Assembly (NCBI RefSeq): GCF_000830005.1
Contig: NZ_CP010407.1
Coordinates: 2,337,001-2,401,000, forward strand
Length of the DNA stretch: 64,000 nt
Source: Streptomyces vietnamensis
GTDB taxonomy: Bacteria > Actinomycetota > Actinomycetes > Streptomycetales > Streptomycetaceae
Direction: 5' to 3'
The notes beneath the pieces were generated by a model, which saw only the letters and a list, made by a program, of their open reading frames with translations, ran no database searches and was not told the DNA's origin. Positions within the stretch are counted from its first letter, which is position 1; every line of letters begins with the position of its first letter. The position numbers and the translations under genes are program-made. Below are positions 15,725-24,060 of this stretch, in pieces.

Positions 15725-17521
15725 TTGCGCGAGTTCAGCCTTCCGGCCCTGTACGAGGTCCCCGCGGACGGCAACCTGACGGATCTCATCCGCCGCAACG
15801 CCTCCCAGCACCCAGACGTCGCCGTGATGGGGCGCAAGGTCGACGGCGTCTGGACGGACGTCACCGCCAAGCAGTTCCTCGCCGAGGTCCGCGGGGTCGC
15901 CAAGGGTCTGATCGCCTCCGGCGTGGAGCCGGGTGACCGGGTCGCGCTGCTCTCCCGTACGCGCTACGAGTGGGTGCTCCTCGACTTCGCGATCTGGAGC
16001 GCGGGCGCGGTGACCGTGCCGGTGTACGAGACGAGCTCGCCGGAGCAGATCCAGTGGATCCTCGGCGACTCGGGCGCGACGCTGGTGCTCGTCGAGAGCG
16101 CCGCGCACCAGGCCGCGGTGGAGTCCGTGCGGGCGAACCTGCCGGAGCTCAAGGGCATCTGGCAGATCGAGCACGACGCGGTCGCGCAGCTCACGGCCAC
16201 CGGCGCGGACGTCTCCGACGAGCTGCTCGACGCGCGCATGTCGGCGGCGAACGCGGACGACCCGGCGACGATCGTCTACACCTCGGGCACGACGGGCCGC
16301 CCCAAGGGCTGCGTCCTGACCCACCGGGCCTTCTTCGCCGAGTGCGGCAACGTGGTGGAGCGGCTCAAGCCCCTCTTCCGTACGGGCGAGTGCTCGGTGC
16401 TGCTGTTCCTGCCGGCCGCGCACGTCTTCGGGCGGCTCGTCGAGGTCGCGTCCGTGATGGCGCCGATCCGCCTCGGCTGCGTCCCGGACATCAAGAACCT
16501 CACGGACGAACTGGCCTCGTTCCGGCCGACGCTGATCCTGGGCGTGCCGCGCGTCTTCGAGAAGGTCTACAACTCGGCGCGGGCGAAGGCGCAGGCCGAC
16601 GGCAAGGGCAAGATCTTCGACAAGGCCGCGCACACGGCCATCGCGTACAGCAGGGCGATCGGCACCCCGCAGGGCCCGTCCTTCGGTCTGAAGCTGAAGC
16701 ACAAGGTCTTCGACAAGCTGGTCTTCAGCAAGCTGCGGGCGGTGCTCGGCGGTCGCGGCGAGTACGCGATCTCGGGCGGCGCTCCCCTCGGCGAGCGGCT
16801 CGGCCACTTCTTCCGGGGCATCGGCTTCACGGTCCTGGAGGGCTACGGCCTGACGGAGTCGTGCGCGGCGACCGCGTTCAACCCCTGGGACCGGCAGAAG
16901 ATCGGCACGGTCGGTCAGCCGCTGCCGGGTTCGGTGGTGCGGATCGCCGACGACGGCGAGGTGCTGCTGCACGGCGAGCACATCTTCTCGCGGTACTGGA
17001 ACAACGAGGCGGCGACCGCCGAGGCGCTCGCGGACGGCTGGTTCCACACGGGTGACATCGGCACGCTCGACGAGGACGGCTACCTCGCGATCACCGGCCG
17101 CAAGAAGGAGATCCTGGTGACGGCGGGCGGCAAGAACGTCGCCCCGGCGGTCATCGAGGACCGGATCCGGGCGCACGCGCTGGTCGCGGAGTGCATGGTG
17201 GTCGGCGACGGGCGTCCGTTCGTGGGCGCGCTGGTCACGATCGACGAGGAGTTCCTCGGCCGCTGGGCGAGCGAGCACGGCAAGCCGGCCGGTTCGACGG
17301 CGGCCTCCCTCCGGGACGACGCGGAACTCATCGCGGAGGTCCAGCGGGCGATCGACGACGGCAACGCGGCGGTCTCCAAGGCGGAGTCGGTCCGCAAGTT
17401 CCGTATCCTCCCGGCCCAGTTCACGGAGGAGGCGGGCCACATCACCCCGTCCCTGAAGCTGAAGCGGAACGTCGTCGCGAAGGACTTCGCGGACGAGATC
17501 GAGGCCATCTACACGAAGTAG
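15725..17521 (+). CDS. Long-chain fatty-acid-CoA ligase (FadD15-type AMP-binding enzyme)
   Basis: A 598-residue AMP-dependent synthetase that should activate long-chain fatty acids to acyl-CoA through an acyl-adenylate. Motifs: AMP-binding loop TIVYTSGTTGRPKGCVLTHR, GYGLTES, the GDIGTLDEDGYLAITGRKKE core with the D and R of the A8 region, and the C-terminal Lys in SLKLKRNVV. The TTG start is supported by GGAGCAGCAG upstream. A bidirectional terminator follows. The preferred chain length cannot be read from sequence. Confidence 0.9.
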   Translation: MREFSLPALYEVPADGNLTDLIRRNASQHPDVAVMGRKVDGVWTDVTAKQFLAEVRGVAKGLIASGVEPGDRVALLSRTRYEWVLLDFAIWSAGAVTVPVYETSSPEQIQWILGDSGATLVLVESAAHQAAVESVRANLPELKGIWQIEHDAVAQLTATGADVSDELLDARMSAANADDPATIVYTSGTTGRPKGCVLTHRAFFAECGNVVERLKPLFRTGECSVLLFLPAAHVFGRLVEVASVMAPIRLGCVPDIKNLTDELASFRPTLILGVPRVFEKVYNSARAKAQADGKGKIFDKAAHTAIAYSRAIGTPQGPSFGLKLKHKVFDKLVFSKLRAVLGGRGEYAISGGAPLGERLGHFFRGIGFTVLEGYGLTESCAATAFNPWDRQKIGTVGQPLPGSVVRIADDGEVLLHGEHIFSRYWNNEAATAEALADGWFHTGDIGTLDEDGYLAITGRKKEILVTAGGKNVAPAVIEDRIRAHALVAECMVVGDGRPFVGALVTIDEEFLGRWASEHGKPAGSTAASLRDDAELIAEVQRAIDDGNAAVSKAESVRKFRILPAQFTEEAGHITPSLKLKRNVVAKDFADEIEAIYTK

Positions 17522-17537
17522 GGGCGCGTACGGGAAA

Positions 17538-17578
17538 CGGGAAGGGGCCGGGCGATTCGATCGCCCGGCCCCTTCCCG
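17538..17578. terminator. Bidirectional terminator between acyl-CoA ligase and glycosyltransferase
   Basis: A perfect 18-base inverted repeat, arms CGGGAAGGGGCCGGGCGA (17538-17555) and its complement (17561-17578), with loop TTCGA. It lies between convergent genes. Confidence 0.85.
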
Positions 17579-17613
17579 TACTCCGGGGGCTGCCCCTCCC
17601 CGTACTCCGGGGA

Positions 17614-18756
17614 CTACAGCAGCTCGCGCAGCCGTTCCGCGAGCAGGTCCCAGCGCCACTTCTCCTCCACCCAGGCCCGGCCCCGCTCGCCCATGCGGGC
17701 GCGGAGTTCGGGGTCGAGGAGGAGGGTGGTGACGCGGTCGGCGGTCTCCTCGGCGGACTCGCCGCGGACGACCCAGCCGGTCTCGCCGTCGAGGACGGCG
17801 TCGGGCGCGCCGCCGGAGTCGCCGGCGACGACGGGCAGGCCGGTGGCGGAGGCCTCCAGGTAGACGATGCCGAGGCCCTCGACGTCGAGGCCGCCGCGCC
17901 GGGTGCGGCAGGGCATGGCGAAGACGTCGCCGGCCCCGTAGTGGGCGGGCAGTTCGGACCAGGGGACGGCGCCGGTGAAGCGTACGGATCCGGCCACGCC
18001 GGTCTCGGCGGCGAGGCGGTGCAGGTCCTTCTCGTACGGTCCGCCGCCGACGATCAGGAGGACGGCGTCCGGGACCCGGCTCAGGATCGCGGGCATGGCC
18101 CTGATCAGGGTGTCCTGGCCCTTGCGGGGGACGAGCCGGGAGACGCAGACGACGACGGGGCGGTCGCTGAGCCCGAGGCGGGCGCGGACCTCGTCGCCGC
18201 CCGAGTCGGGGTGGAAGGTCTTCTCGTCGACGCCGGGCGGGAGCTGGACCATGCGGCCGGCGGCGGCCGGGGTGAGGGCGCTCGCGATCCGGGAGCGGGT
18301 GTACTCGCCGAGGTAGGTGATCGTGTCCGTGCCCTCGCCGATGCGGCGCAGGAGCTGCCGGGCGGCGGGGAGCTGGGCCCAGCCCGCCTCGTGCCCGTGG
18401 GTGGTGGCGACGAGCCGCTTCGCGCCGGCCCTGCGCAGCGCGGGGGCCATCAGGCCGAGCGGCGCGGCGGCGCCGAACCACACGGACTCGCAGCCGTGCT
18501 CGCGGAGCAGCGCGGTGGCGCGGGCGGTGACCCGAGGAGTCGGCAGCAGCATGGTGGTGCGATCCCGTACGACCGTGAAAGGCTGTTCGGCGTCGAACGC
18601 GGCCGTCGCCTCGATCCCTTCACGGCTGCGCTTCCACGTGGAGGCGTAGACCACGATCCGGTCGGGGTCCAGGCGGAGCGCCATGTTGTGCAGGAAGGCC
18701 TGGATTCCGCCGGGACGCGGCGGGAAGTCGTTGGTTACGATCAGGGTCTTGTGCAT
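17614..18756 (-). CDS. GT4 glycosyltransferase, PimB'-like mannosyltransferase
   Basis: A 380-residue retaining GT-B glycosyltransferase. The N-terminus HKTLIVTNDFPPRPGGIQAF matches the phosphatidylinositol-monomannoside mannosyltransferase PimB' family. VSRLVPRKGQDTLI begins the nucleotide-binding half, and the acidic motif lies in EGLGIVYLEAS. The likely reaction is transfer of mannose from GDP-mannose to phosphatidylinositol monomannoside at the cytoplasmic face. ATG 18756 gives the family N-terminus; the upstream extension to 18798 would cross the divergent promoter. A GT87-type mannosyltransferase gene starts 84 bases away in the opposite direction, consistent with a shared glycan pathway. 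Confidence 0.82.
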   Translation of the reverse strand: MHKTLIVTNDFPPRPGGIQAFLHNMALRLDPDRIVVYASTWKRSREGIEATAAFDAEQPFTVVRDRTTMLLPTPRVTARATALLREHGCESVWFGAAAPLGLMAPALRRAGAKRLVATTHGHEAGWAQLPAARQLLRRIGEGTDTITYLGEYTRSRIASALTPAAAGRMVQLPPGVDEKTFHPDSGGDEVRARLGLSDRPVVVCVSRLVPRKGQDTLIRAMPAILSRVPDAVLLIVGGGPYEKDLHRLAAETGVAGSVRFTGAVPWSELPAHYGAGDVFAMPCRTRRGGLDVEGLGIVYLEASATGLPVVAGDSGGAPDAVLDGETGWVVRGESAEETADRVTTLLLDPELRARMGERGRAWVEEKWRWDLLAERLRELL

Positions 18757-18840
18757 CGTGGCCGACAGTACGCGATCGCATCCACCGCCCGGCAACACGG
18801 CTGTCCCGCTACCGCGGGCCGACAGGACAAGGACGCGACA

Positions 18841-20118
18841 GTGACGACGGGTGCGGTGGGGAACGGATCACGCACGGGTCTGCGGCTTCCGATCGGCCTC
18901 TGGGGCCTCACCCGGGCGATCATGCTGCTCTGCGTCTTCAAGATCGTGGTCATCCCCGGCCCGGACATCACGTTCGACGTCTCGAACATCTACCAGGGCT
19001 GGTACGAGGTCCTGCGGACCGGCACGTACCCGCTGGACGACATCACCTGGCAGTACCCGCCGGCCGCCGCGTTCGCGATCCTCTCCCCCGGTCTGCTGCC
19101 GTTCCTCGGCTACGCGACCGCCTTCTTCCTCCTCGCCTTCCTCTGCGACGCGCTCGTCTTCGGGCTGCTCCTCCACACGGGCCGCCGCGCGGGCCGCTCG
19201 TCGCGCGGCGCCTGGCTCTGGCTGGCGGGCGTCCCGCTGCTCGGCCCGACCTCGTACGCCCGGTACGACGTGATGGTCACCGCCGTCGCCGTGGCGGGGC
19301 TGCTCGCGGCGGGCCGCAGCCCGCGCGTGCTCGGCGCGCTCGCCGGTTTCGGCGCGGTCCTGAAGGTGTGGCCGGTGTTGCTGCTCGCGGGCACCCCGAA
19401 GGGGCGGGCGACCTTCCGCTCCTGGTCGACGGCGGTGGGCGCGGCGGCCGCGGTGCTCGCGTTCTGTGTGGCGTGGATGCCGGGGGCACTGGCCTTCCTC
19501 GGTTTCCAGCGCGACCGGGGCACCGAGGTCGAGTCGCTGGGCTCGATGGTCTTCCACGTCGTCCGGCACCTCGGCTGGAAGGGCGAGGCGAAGATGAACT
19601 ACGGCTCGATCGAGTTCCTCGGCCCGTACGTGTCCACGGTGTCGACGGCCGCGCTCGTCCTCACGGTCGCCGCGTTCGGCTGGCTCCTTGTGTGGCGGAT
19701 ACGGGCGGTCCACTTCGGTTCCTCGACGGTGGCGGACGCGGCCTTCGTGGCGGTGCTGCTGTTCACGACGACGAGCCGGGTGCTCTCCCCCCAGTACATG
19801 CTGTGGCTGGTCGGCCTGGCGGCGGTGTGCCTCGCCTACCGGTCGAGCCGGATGCGGAAGCCCGCGCACCTGGTGCTGTGGGCGACGGCGGTGACGCAGT
19901 TCGAGTTCCCGGTGTGGTTCTCGCACGTGACGCGGAGCGATCCGCTGGGCGTGGCGGTGCTGTTCACCCGGAACGGTCTGCTGATCGCCGCCACCGTCAT
20001 CGCCTGCCGGATCCTGTGGCGTCACACGGTGACGGAACCGCGGCTCGCCGAGGCCGGGAAGATCCCCGCGCAGGCGACTCGGCCGGAGCGCGAGAAGGCC
20101 CTGTCCGGCTCGCGCTGA
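18841..20118 (+). CDS. GT87 (DUF2029) polyprenyl-phosphate-mannose-type glycosyltransferase
   Basis: A 425-residue multi-pass membrane protein with about ten hydrophobic segments. The conserved DVSNIYQGWYEVLRTG and WQYPPAA near residues 38-68 match actinobacterial GT87 alpha-mannosyltransferases, which use polyprenyl-phosphate-mannose outside the membrane. The GTG at 18841 follows AAGGA. The last codons lie in the first unit of a 36-base tandem repeat (20101-20236), so the C-terminus is part of that array. It is divergent from the PimB'-like gene. Confidence 0.8.
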   Translation: MTTGAVGNGSRTGLRLPIGLWGLTRAIMLLCVFKIVVIPGPDITFDVSNIYQGWYEVLRTGTYPLDDITWQYPPAAAFAILSPGLLPFLGYATAFFLLAFLCDALVFGLLLHTGRRAGRSSRGAWLWLAGVPLLGPTSYARYDVMVTAVAVAGLLAAGRSPRVLGALAGFGAVLKVWPVLLLAGTPKGRATFRSWSTAVGAAAAVLAFCVAWMPGALAFLGFQRDRGTEVESLGSMVFHVVRHLGWKGEAKMNYGSIEFLGPYVSTVSTAALVLTVAAFGWLLVWRIRAVHFGSSTVADAAFVAVLLFTTTSRVLSPQYMLWLVGLAAVCLAYRSSRMRKPAHLVLWATAVTQFEFPVWFSHVTRSDPLGVAVLFTRNGLLIAATVIACRILWRHTVTEPRLAEAGKIPAQATRPEREKALSGSR

Positions 20119-20236
20119 GGAAGCGGGCCCCAGGGCCTGTCCGGCTCGCGCCGAGAGGGCGGGCCCCACGGCCTGTCCGGCTCGCGCCGAGAGGGCGGGC
20201 CCCACGGCCTGTCCGGCTCGCGCCGAGAGGGCGGGC
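20101..20236 (+). repeat. 36-base tandem repeat, 3.8 copies, at the 3' end of the GT87 gene
   Basis: Units start at 20101, 20137, 20173 and 20209. The unit begins CTGTCCGGCTCGCGCCGAGA and ends GGGCGGGCCCCACGGC. Units 2 and 3 are identical; unit 1 contains the GT87 stop codon and has diverged; unit 4 is cut at the convergent gene's stop. Each unit has CGGC-TCGC-GCCG. No spacers are present, so it is not CRISPR. Confidence 0.9.
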
Positions 20237-21450
20237 TAGCCCAGCCGCTCCCCCAGGTACGTCCGCCAGTCTGCGGTGAACTCCTCCGGCGTGGTGTCCA
20301 GGACCTCCCGGAGCGCCTTCTCCACCGCGCCGTCCCGGGCCGGGTGCGCGCCCACCGCCCGGTAGAACGCGGTCAGCTTCTCCTCGCCCCAGCGGTCCGC
20401 GATCAGCTCGCAGGCCAGCCAGCCGCCCTCGTAGGCCCGGGCCAGGGCCTCGGAGTCGCCTCCGAAGGCGAAGGCCCGGTCGTCGGGGAGCTCCGCCGGG
20501 AGGTGGCCCGCCAGGACCGCGCGGCGCAGCTCGGGGGCGGCCTGGGCGGCGGTGCGCTCGGTCCCCCGGTAGGCGACCCAGTCGGCGAAGCCCTCGGAGA
20601 GCCAGACCGGGGTGGCACCGGTGGTCTGGACGCGGGTCGCGACATGGGTGGTCTCGTGGGTGAGGACCAGCTGCCGGCCGAACGCGCCGAGCACCGCGTA
20701 CGCCTCCGGGTTCACGATCACCCGGTCCGCGGGCGCCGTCGGGCCGCCGCCCGTCCGGCCGGTCGTGACGGCCGCGATGCCCCGGTAGGAGGCGGCCGGC
20801 CCGCCGAGGAGACGGCCCATCGCCTCGATCGAGGAGGGTACGAGGACCACGATCCGGCCCGCCCAGTTCCCGTGCCAGGCGTCCCCGACGGCGGGCACCG
20901 CCCGGTCGGCCGCCGTCGCGATCTCCCGCAGCCGTTCCCGGCTCTGCCCCACGCCGAGGACGAGGCTGCGCCGGCCGGTGACGGTCGTGACCTCGCCCTG
21001 CTGCCACAGCTGCTGCGGGGCGCCCTCGGCGGCGCGGTCGCCGGTGACGTACCAGCGGCCGTCCCGCTCGGCGAGGTCGAGGACCCGCTCGGTGGTGGCG
21101 GGCCCCGAGTCGTAGCCCTTGATCCGGTAGCCGAGCTCGGCCCTGGCGGTGACCCGGCCCTCGCCGGTCCGGTCGACGTCGGTGACCCGGTAGCTCAGGC
21201 CGCCGAGCGGGATCTTCGCGAGCCGGTCGAACTCGGTGCGCGCGGCCGGTACGAGCGCGGGGTCGAGGGCCGCGAGGTAGCCGGCCTCGTCCCGGTCGAG
21301 CAGCGCCCGCGCGTGCCGGTCGAGGAGGCTCTGGATCTCCCCCGACGCCGGTCTCCCGGGGGCGGGGGCGGCGCATCCGCCGAGCGCGAGGAGCGCGGCC
21401 AGCAGACCAGCCGCCGCACCGCGCGCCGCTGCACTCCGCCGACCCGCCAC
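20236..21450 (-). CDS. Lipoprotein with HExxH metallopeptidase-like domain
   Basis: A 404-residue predicted lipoprotein. The signal peptide ends in the lipobox LALGGC at about residue 26. Residues ~30-130 are an NTF2-like helical/beta region (SLLDRHARALLDRDEAGYLA). The C-terminal part has HETTH, with a downstream Glu in WLSEGFADW, the layout of gluzincin zinc peptidases. It is therefore likely an exported protease or peptidase-like protein, but the substrate is unknown. It ends at the 36-base repeat and lies next to two NlpC/P60 genes, suggesting an envelope role. Confidence 0.78.
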   Translation of the reverse strand: MAGRRSAAARGAAAGLLAALLALGGCAAPAPGRPASGEIQSLLDRHARALLDRDEAGYLAALDPALVPAARTEFDRLAKIPLGGLSYRVTDVDRTGEGRVTARAELGYRIKGYDSGPATTERVLDLAERDGRWYVTGDRAAEGAPQQLWQQGEVTTVTGRRSLVLGVGQSRERLREIATAADRAVPAVGDAWHGNWAGRIVVLVPSSIEAMGRLLGGPAASYRGIAAVTTGRTGGGPTAPADRVIVNPEAYAVLGAFGRQLVLTHETTHVATRVQTTGATPVWLSEGFADWVAYRGTERTAAQAAPELRRAVLAGHLPAELPDDRAFAFGGDSEALARAYEGGWLACELIADRWGEEKLTAFYRAVGAHPARDGAVEKALREVLDTTPEEFTADWRTYLGERLG

Positions 21451-21520
21451 GCCCCCGATCGTACGGGGGCGCCCTCAGGCGCGGGTCACGGTCGTGCGGG
21501 ACCTCCGTACGGGGACGTGT

Positions 21521-22552
21521 TCAAACGCGGGTCACCGTCACGTGGGACATCATGTTCACCGGGTCGTAGCGGACCCGGGCGCCCGGGTAGGGGGCGTGGA
21601 TGACCTGCCCGTTCCCGGCGTAGATCGCGACGTGGCTGGCGTCGCCGCGATACGTGACGAGGTCGCCCGGCTGCGCCTGCGAGAGCGGCACCTGCCGGCC
21701 CGCGTACCGCTGCGCCGAGGAGGTGCGCGGCAGGCTGATCCCGGCCTGCCGGTACGACCAGACCATGAGGCCCGAGCAGTCGAAGGCCGAGGGTCCGGTC
21801 GCCCCCCACACGTACGGCTTGCCGATCGCGCTGCGGGCGGCGATCACCGCGGCGGCGGCCCGCGAGGGGCCGAGGTCGGCGAGCGGCGGCAGCGGCTCGG
21901 CGGGCCCGCCGTCGGGTCCCTCGGCGCGCTCGCCGGTGCGGGAGGCGCGGTCGTAGTCGGCGCGCTCCTCGACGGTGAGGGAGGCGAGCACCCGGCGGGC
22001 CTCGGCGAGCTTCCGTTCGACGGTGCGCTTGTGGCGGGCGACCTCGGCCCGGCTCTGCTCCAGTTCGGCGAGGGCCGCGCGGGCCTCGCTCCGCTTCTGG
22101 CTCAGGCTGCGCTGCTCGCGCCGGAGTTCGCCGAGCGCGGCGGTCTGGCGGGCGGTGACCCGGTCCAGGGCGGTGGCCCGGTCCAGATAGCTGTCGGGGT
22201 CGGAGGAGAGCAGCAGGGCGAGGGCGGGGTCGATGCCGCCGGAGCGGTACTGGGCCCCGGCGACCGAACCGAGCACGCCCCGCATGCGGTTGATGCGTTC
22301 CTGGCCGCGGGCGAGGCTGTCCTGCGCCTGGGAGACCGTCCGGCGCAGCGCGTTCGCCTTCTCGTCCGCCCGGTTGTATCCCTCGGTGGCCTTCTCGGCC
22401 TCCTCGTAGAGGCGGTCGACCGTGGCGCGGGTGGCCGCCGGGGTGGCCCCGGGGTCGGCGCTCGCGGGGACGGCCCCGAGGGACGCCGCCGCGGTGGCCG
22501 CGGCGGCTGCGGTGAGGACGGTGACCCGGGCGGGTCGGCGGTGGGACGCCAC
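21521..22552 (-). CDS. Secreted NlpC/P60 peptidoglycan endopeptidase (paralogue 1)
   Basis: A 343-residue secreted hydrolase. A signal peptide follows VASHRRPARVTVLT and ends near ASADPG. A long coiled-coil (residues ~40-200) precedes the C-terminal NlpC/P60 domain. The catalytic Cys is in FDCSGLMVWSYRQAG, the His in DASHVAIYAG and a third polar residue is the His in VIHAPYPG. The architecture matches RipA/CwlO-type D,L-endopeptidases. GTG 22552 is chosen because the paralogue shares the same N-terminus MASHRRP; the frame to 22672 is not needed. The adjacent gene at 22751-23803 is a clear tandem paralogue. Confidence 0.9.
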   Translation of the reverse strand: MASHRRPARVTVLTAAAAATAAASLGAVPASADPGATPAATRATVDRLYEEAEKATEGYNRADEKANALRRTVSQAQDSLARGQERINRMRGVLGSVAGAQYRSGGIDPALALLLSSDPDSYLDRATALDRVTARQTAALGELRREQRSLSQKRSEARAALAELEQSRAEVARHKRTVERKLAEARRVLASLTVEERADYDRASRTGERAEGPDGGPAEPLPPLADLGPSRAAAAVIAARSAIGKPYVWGATGPSAFDCSGLMVWSYRQAGISLPRTSSAQRYAGRQVPLSQAQPGDLVTYRGDASHVAIYAGNGQVIHAPYPGARVRYDPVNMMSHVTVTRV

Positions 22553-22750
22553 GAATCGCGCTCCGTTCGGCTCGACGCAGACTGGCGCGGCAGACAGTAG
22601 CCGCTGATCAGCCCTCGTCCAACGAAGGTGCCGGGCACACAAAGTGACGCCCCGCCGGAGAACACAGGTCACCGGCGGGGCGTCAGGTCAGTGTGCGTCG
22701 CGGCGAACCACCCGATTGGGCGGCATGCCGGAGCGGGTCGCGGGGGAGGG

Positions 22751-23803
22751 TCAGCCGGCCACGCGGACGCCGAACATGAACGAGCCGATGGTGTTCATGG
22801 ACTCGTAGCGGACGACGGCGCCCGAGTGGGGGGCGTGCAGGACGGTGTTGTTGCCCGCGTACAGGCCCACGTGCGCCAGGTTGTTGAAGAAGACCAGGTC
22901 GCCCGGCTTGAGCTGGCTGCGGCCGATCTTCACGCCGTCGTTCTGCTGGGTGTAGGTGGTGCGGGTGATGCCGACGCCGGCCTGGCGGTAGGACCACATG
23001 GTCAGACCGGAGCAGTCGTACGAGTTGGGGCCCTCGGCGCCGGAGACGTACGGCTTGCCGAGCTGGGTGGCGGCGGCGGAGAGCGCGGCGGCGCCGAAGC
23101 TGCTCGCGGGGGCCTCGTTGCCCAGGTCGGGGCGCGAGCCGGTGGCGGCGCGGCTGGCGCGCTGCGACTGCTCCCGCTCCTGCTGCTCCATCTTCTGGCG
23201 CTCGGCCGCGGTGAGGGTGTTGAGGAGCTCCCGGGCCTCGGCGAGCTTGCCCTGGAACTTCTTCTTCTTCTCGCCGAGCGTCTTGCGGACGTCCTCGAGG
23301 TCGGCCAGCTTCGCGGTGGCCTCGGCCCGCTCCTGGGCGAGCGTGCGCTGCTTGGCCTGGATCGAGGTGAGGACGTCGGCCTGCTGGGCGCTCAACTGGT
23401 CGATCGCGGACGCCTTGTCGAGGTAGGTGTCCGGGTCGGCGGAGAGGAAGAGCTGGAGCGCCGGGTCGATGCCGCCGGAGCGGTACTGGGCGCTGGCGAC
23501 CGAACCGATCTGGTCGCGGAGGGTGTTGAGCTCCTGCTGGCCGCGGGCCACCTTGTCCTGGAGCTGGCTGACCTCCTTCTGCAGCTTGCCCCGCCGCTCG
23601 TCGGCGAGGTTGTACTGCTCGGTGGCCACCTCCGCCTCTTCGTTCAGCTGGTCGACCTTCGACTTGACCTCGTCGATCTTCGGCTTGGCGGGAGCGGCCT
23701 GGGCCCCGGACTGGGCGGTGAGCGCAACGGCGGCGGCCGCGGTCACGGTGAGCACGGTCACACGGGTTCGGCTCGGCTGCTTGGGTCGACGGTGGGACGC
23801 CAC
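22751..23803 (-). CDS. Secreted NlpC/P60 peptidoglycan endopeptidase (paralogue 2)
   Basis: A 350-residue secreted endopeptidase with the same layout as its neighbour: signal peptide after ASHRRPKQPSRTRVTVLT, long coiled-coil, and NlpC/P60 domain with Cys in YDCSGLTMWSYRQAG and His in LAHVGLYAG. GTG 23803 follows AAGGAG at good distance. The leader is about 100 bases and starts from a recognisable promoter (23910-23939). The 198 bases between the paralogues contain no clear terminator, so read-through into paralogue 1 is possible. Confidence 0.9.
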   Translation of the reverse strand: MASHRRPKQPSRTRVTVLTVTAAAAVALTAQSGAQAAPAKPKIDEVKSKVDQLNEEAEVATEQYNLADERRGKLQKEVSQLQDKVARGQQELNTLRDQIGSVASAQYRSGGIDPALQLFLSADPDTYLDKASAIDQLSAQQADVLTSIQAKQRTLAQERAEATAKLADLEDVRKTLGEKKKKFQGKLAEARELLNTLTAAERQKMEQQEREQSQRASRAATGSRPDLGNEAPASSFGAAALSAAATQLGKPYVSGAEGPNSYDCSGLTMWSYRQAGVGITRTTYTQQNDGVKIGRSQLKPGDLVFFNNLAHVGLYAGNNTVLHAPHSGAVVRYESMNTIGSFMFGVRVAG

Positions 23804-23909
23804 GGGGGCGAGCTCCTTCTTCCTCAGAGCCGCCCAACCGGTCAGGGGCAGGCGGTTCCTCCGCCGCCACCCCGGATGGGTGATCAACCGCGCGAAGGTT
23901 CGAGGCCCG

Positions 23910-23939
23910 ACCCTAGTGACCAAGTTGTGATCAGTTCAA
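23910..23939 (-). promoter_or_regulatory. Probable housekeeping promoter for NlpC/P60 paralogue 2
   Basis: Read on the minus strand, TTGAAC (23934-23939) and TAGGGT (23910-23915) are separated by 18 bases, close to the streptomycete HrdB consensus. The surrounding 23930-24000 is unusually AT-rich for this genome. The inferred transcript has a ~100-base leader containing GGCGG...CCGCC. I do not see the conserved core of the c-di-AMP riboswitch that precedes some such genes. Confidence 0.55.
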
Positions 23940-24060
23940 ATCCCGATGGCAAAAATCTCGCCCACGCACCACTTTATTTACATACATCACACGGGCAGTG
24001 ATGAGTACTTGACGGTGCGCCATCCAGAATTCGGGCATACCGCCCAGGAGTTGCGATGTG

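Noticed and set aside
24001..24018. MacR-type binding site TGAGTAC near the NlpC/P60 promoter
   Set aside because: Only one half-site is present (TGAGTAC at 24003); the symmetric partner GTACTCA does not follow.
23804..24060. c-di-AMP (ydaO-type) riboswitch upstream of the NlpC/P60 gene
   Set aside because: Such riboswitches precede some streptomycete wall hydrolases, and a GGCGG...CCGCC stem is present. The conserved GACAGCTAACC-type block and second domain are missing, and the leader is only about 100 bases.
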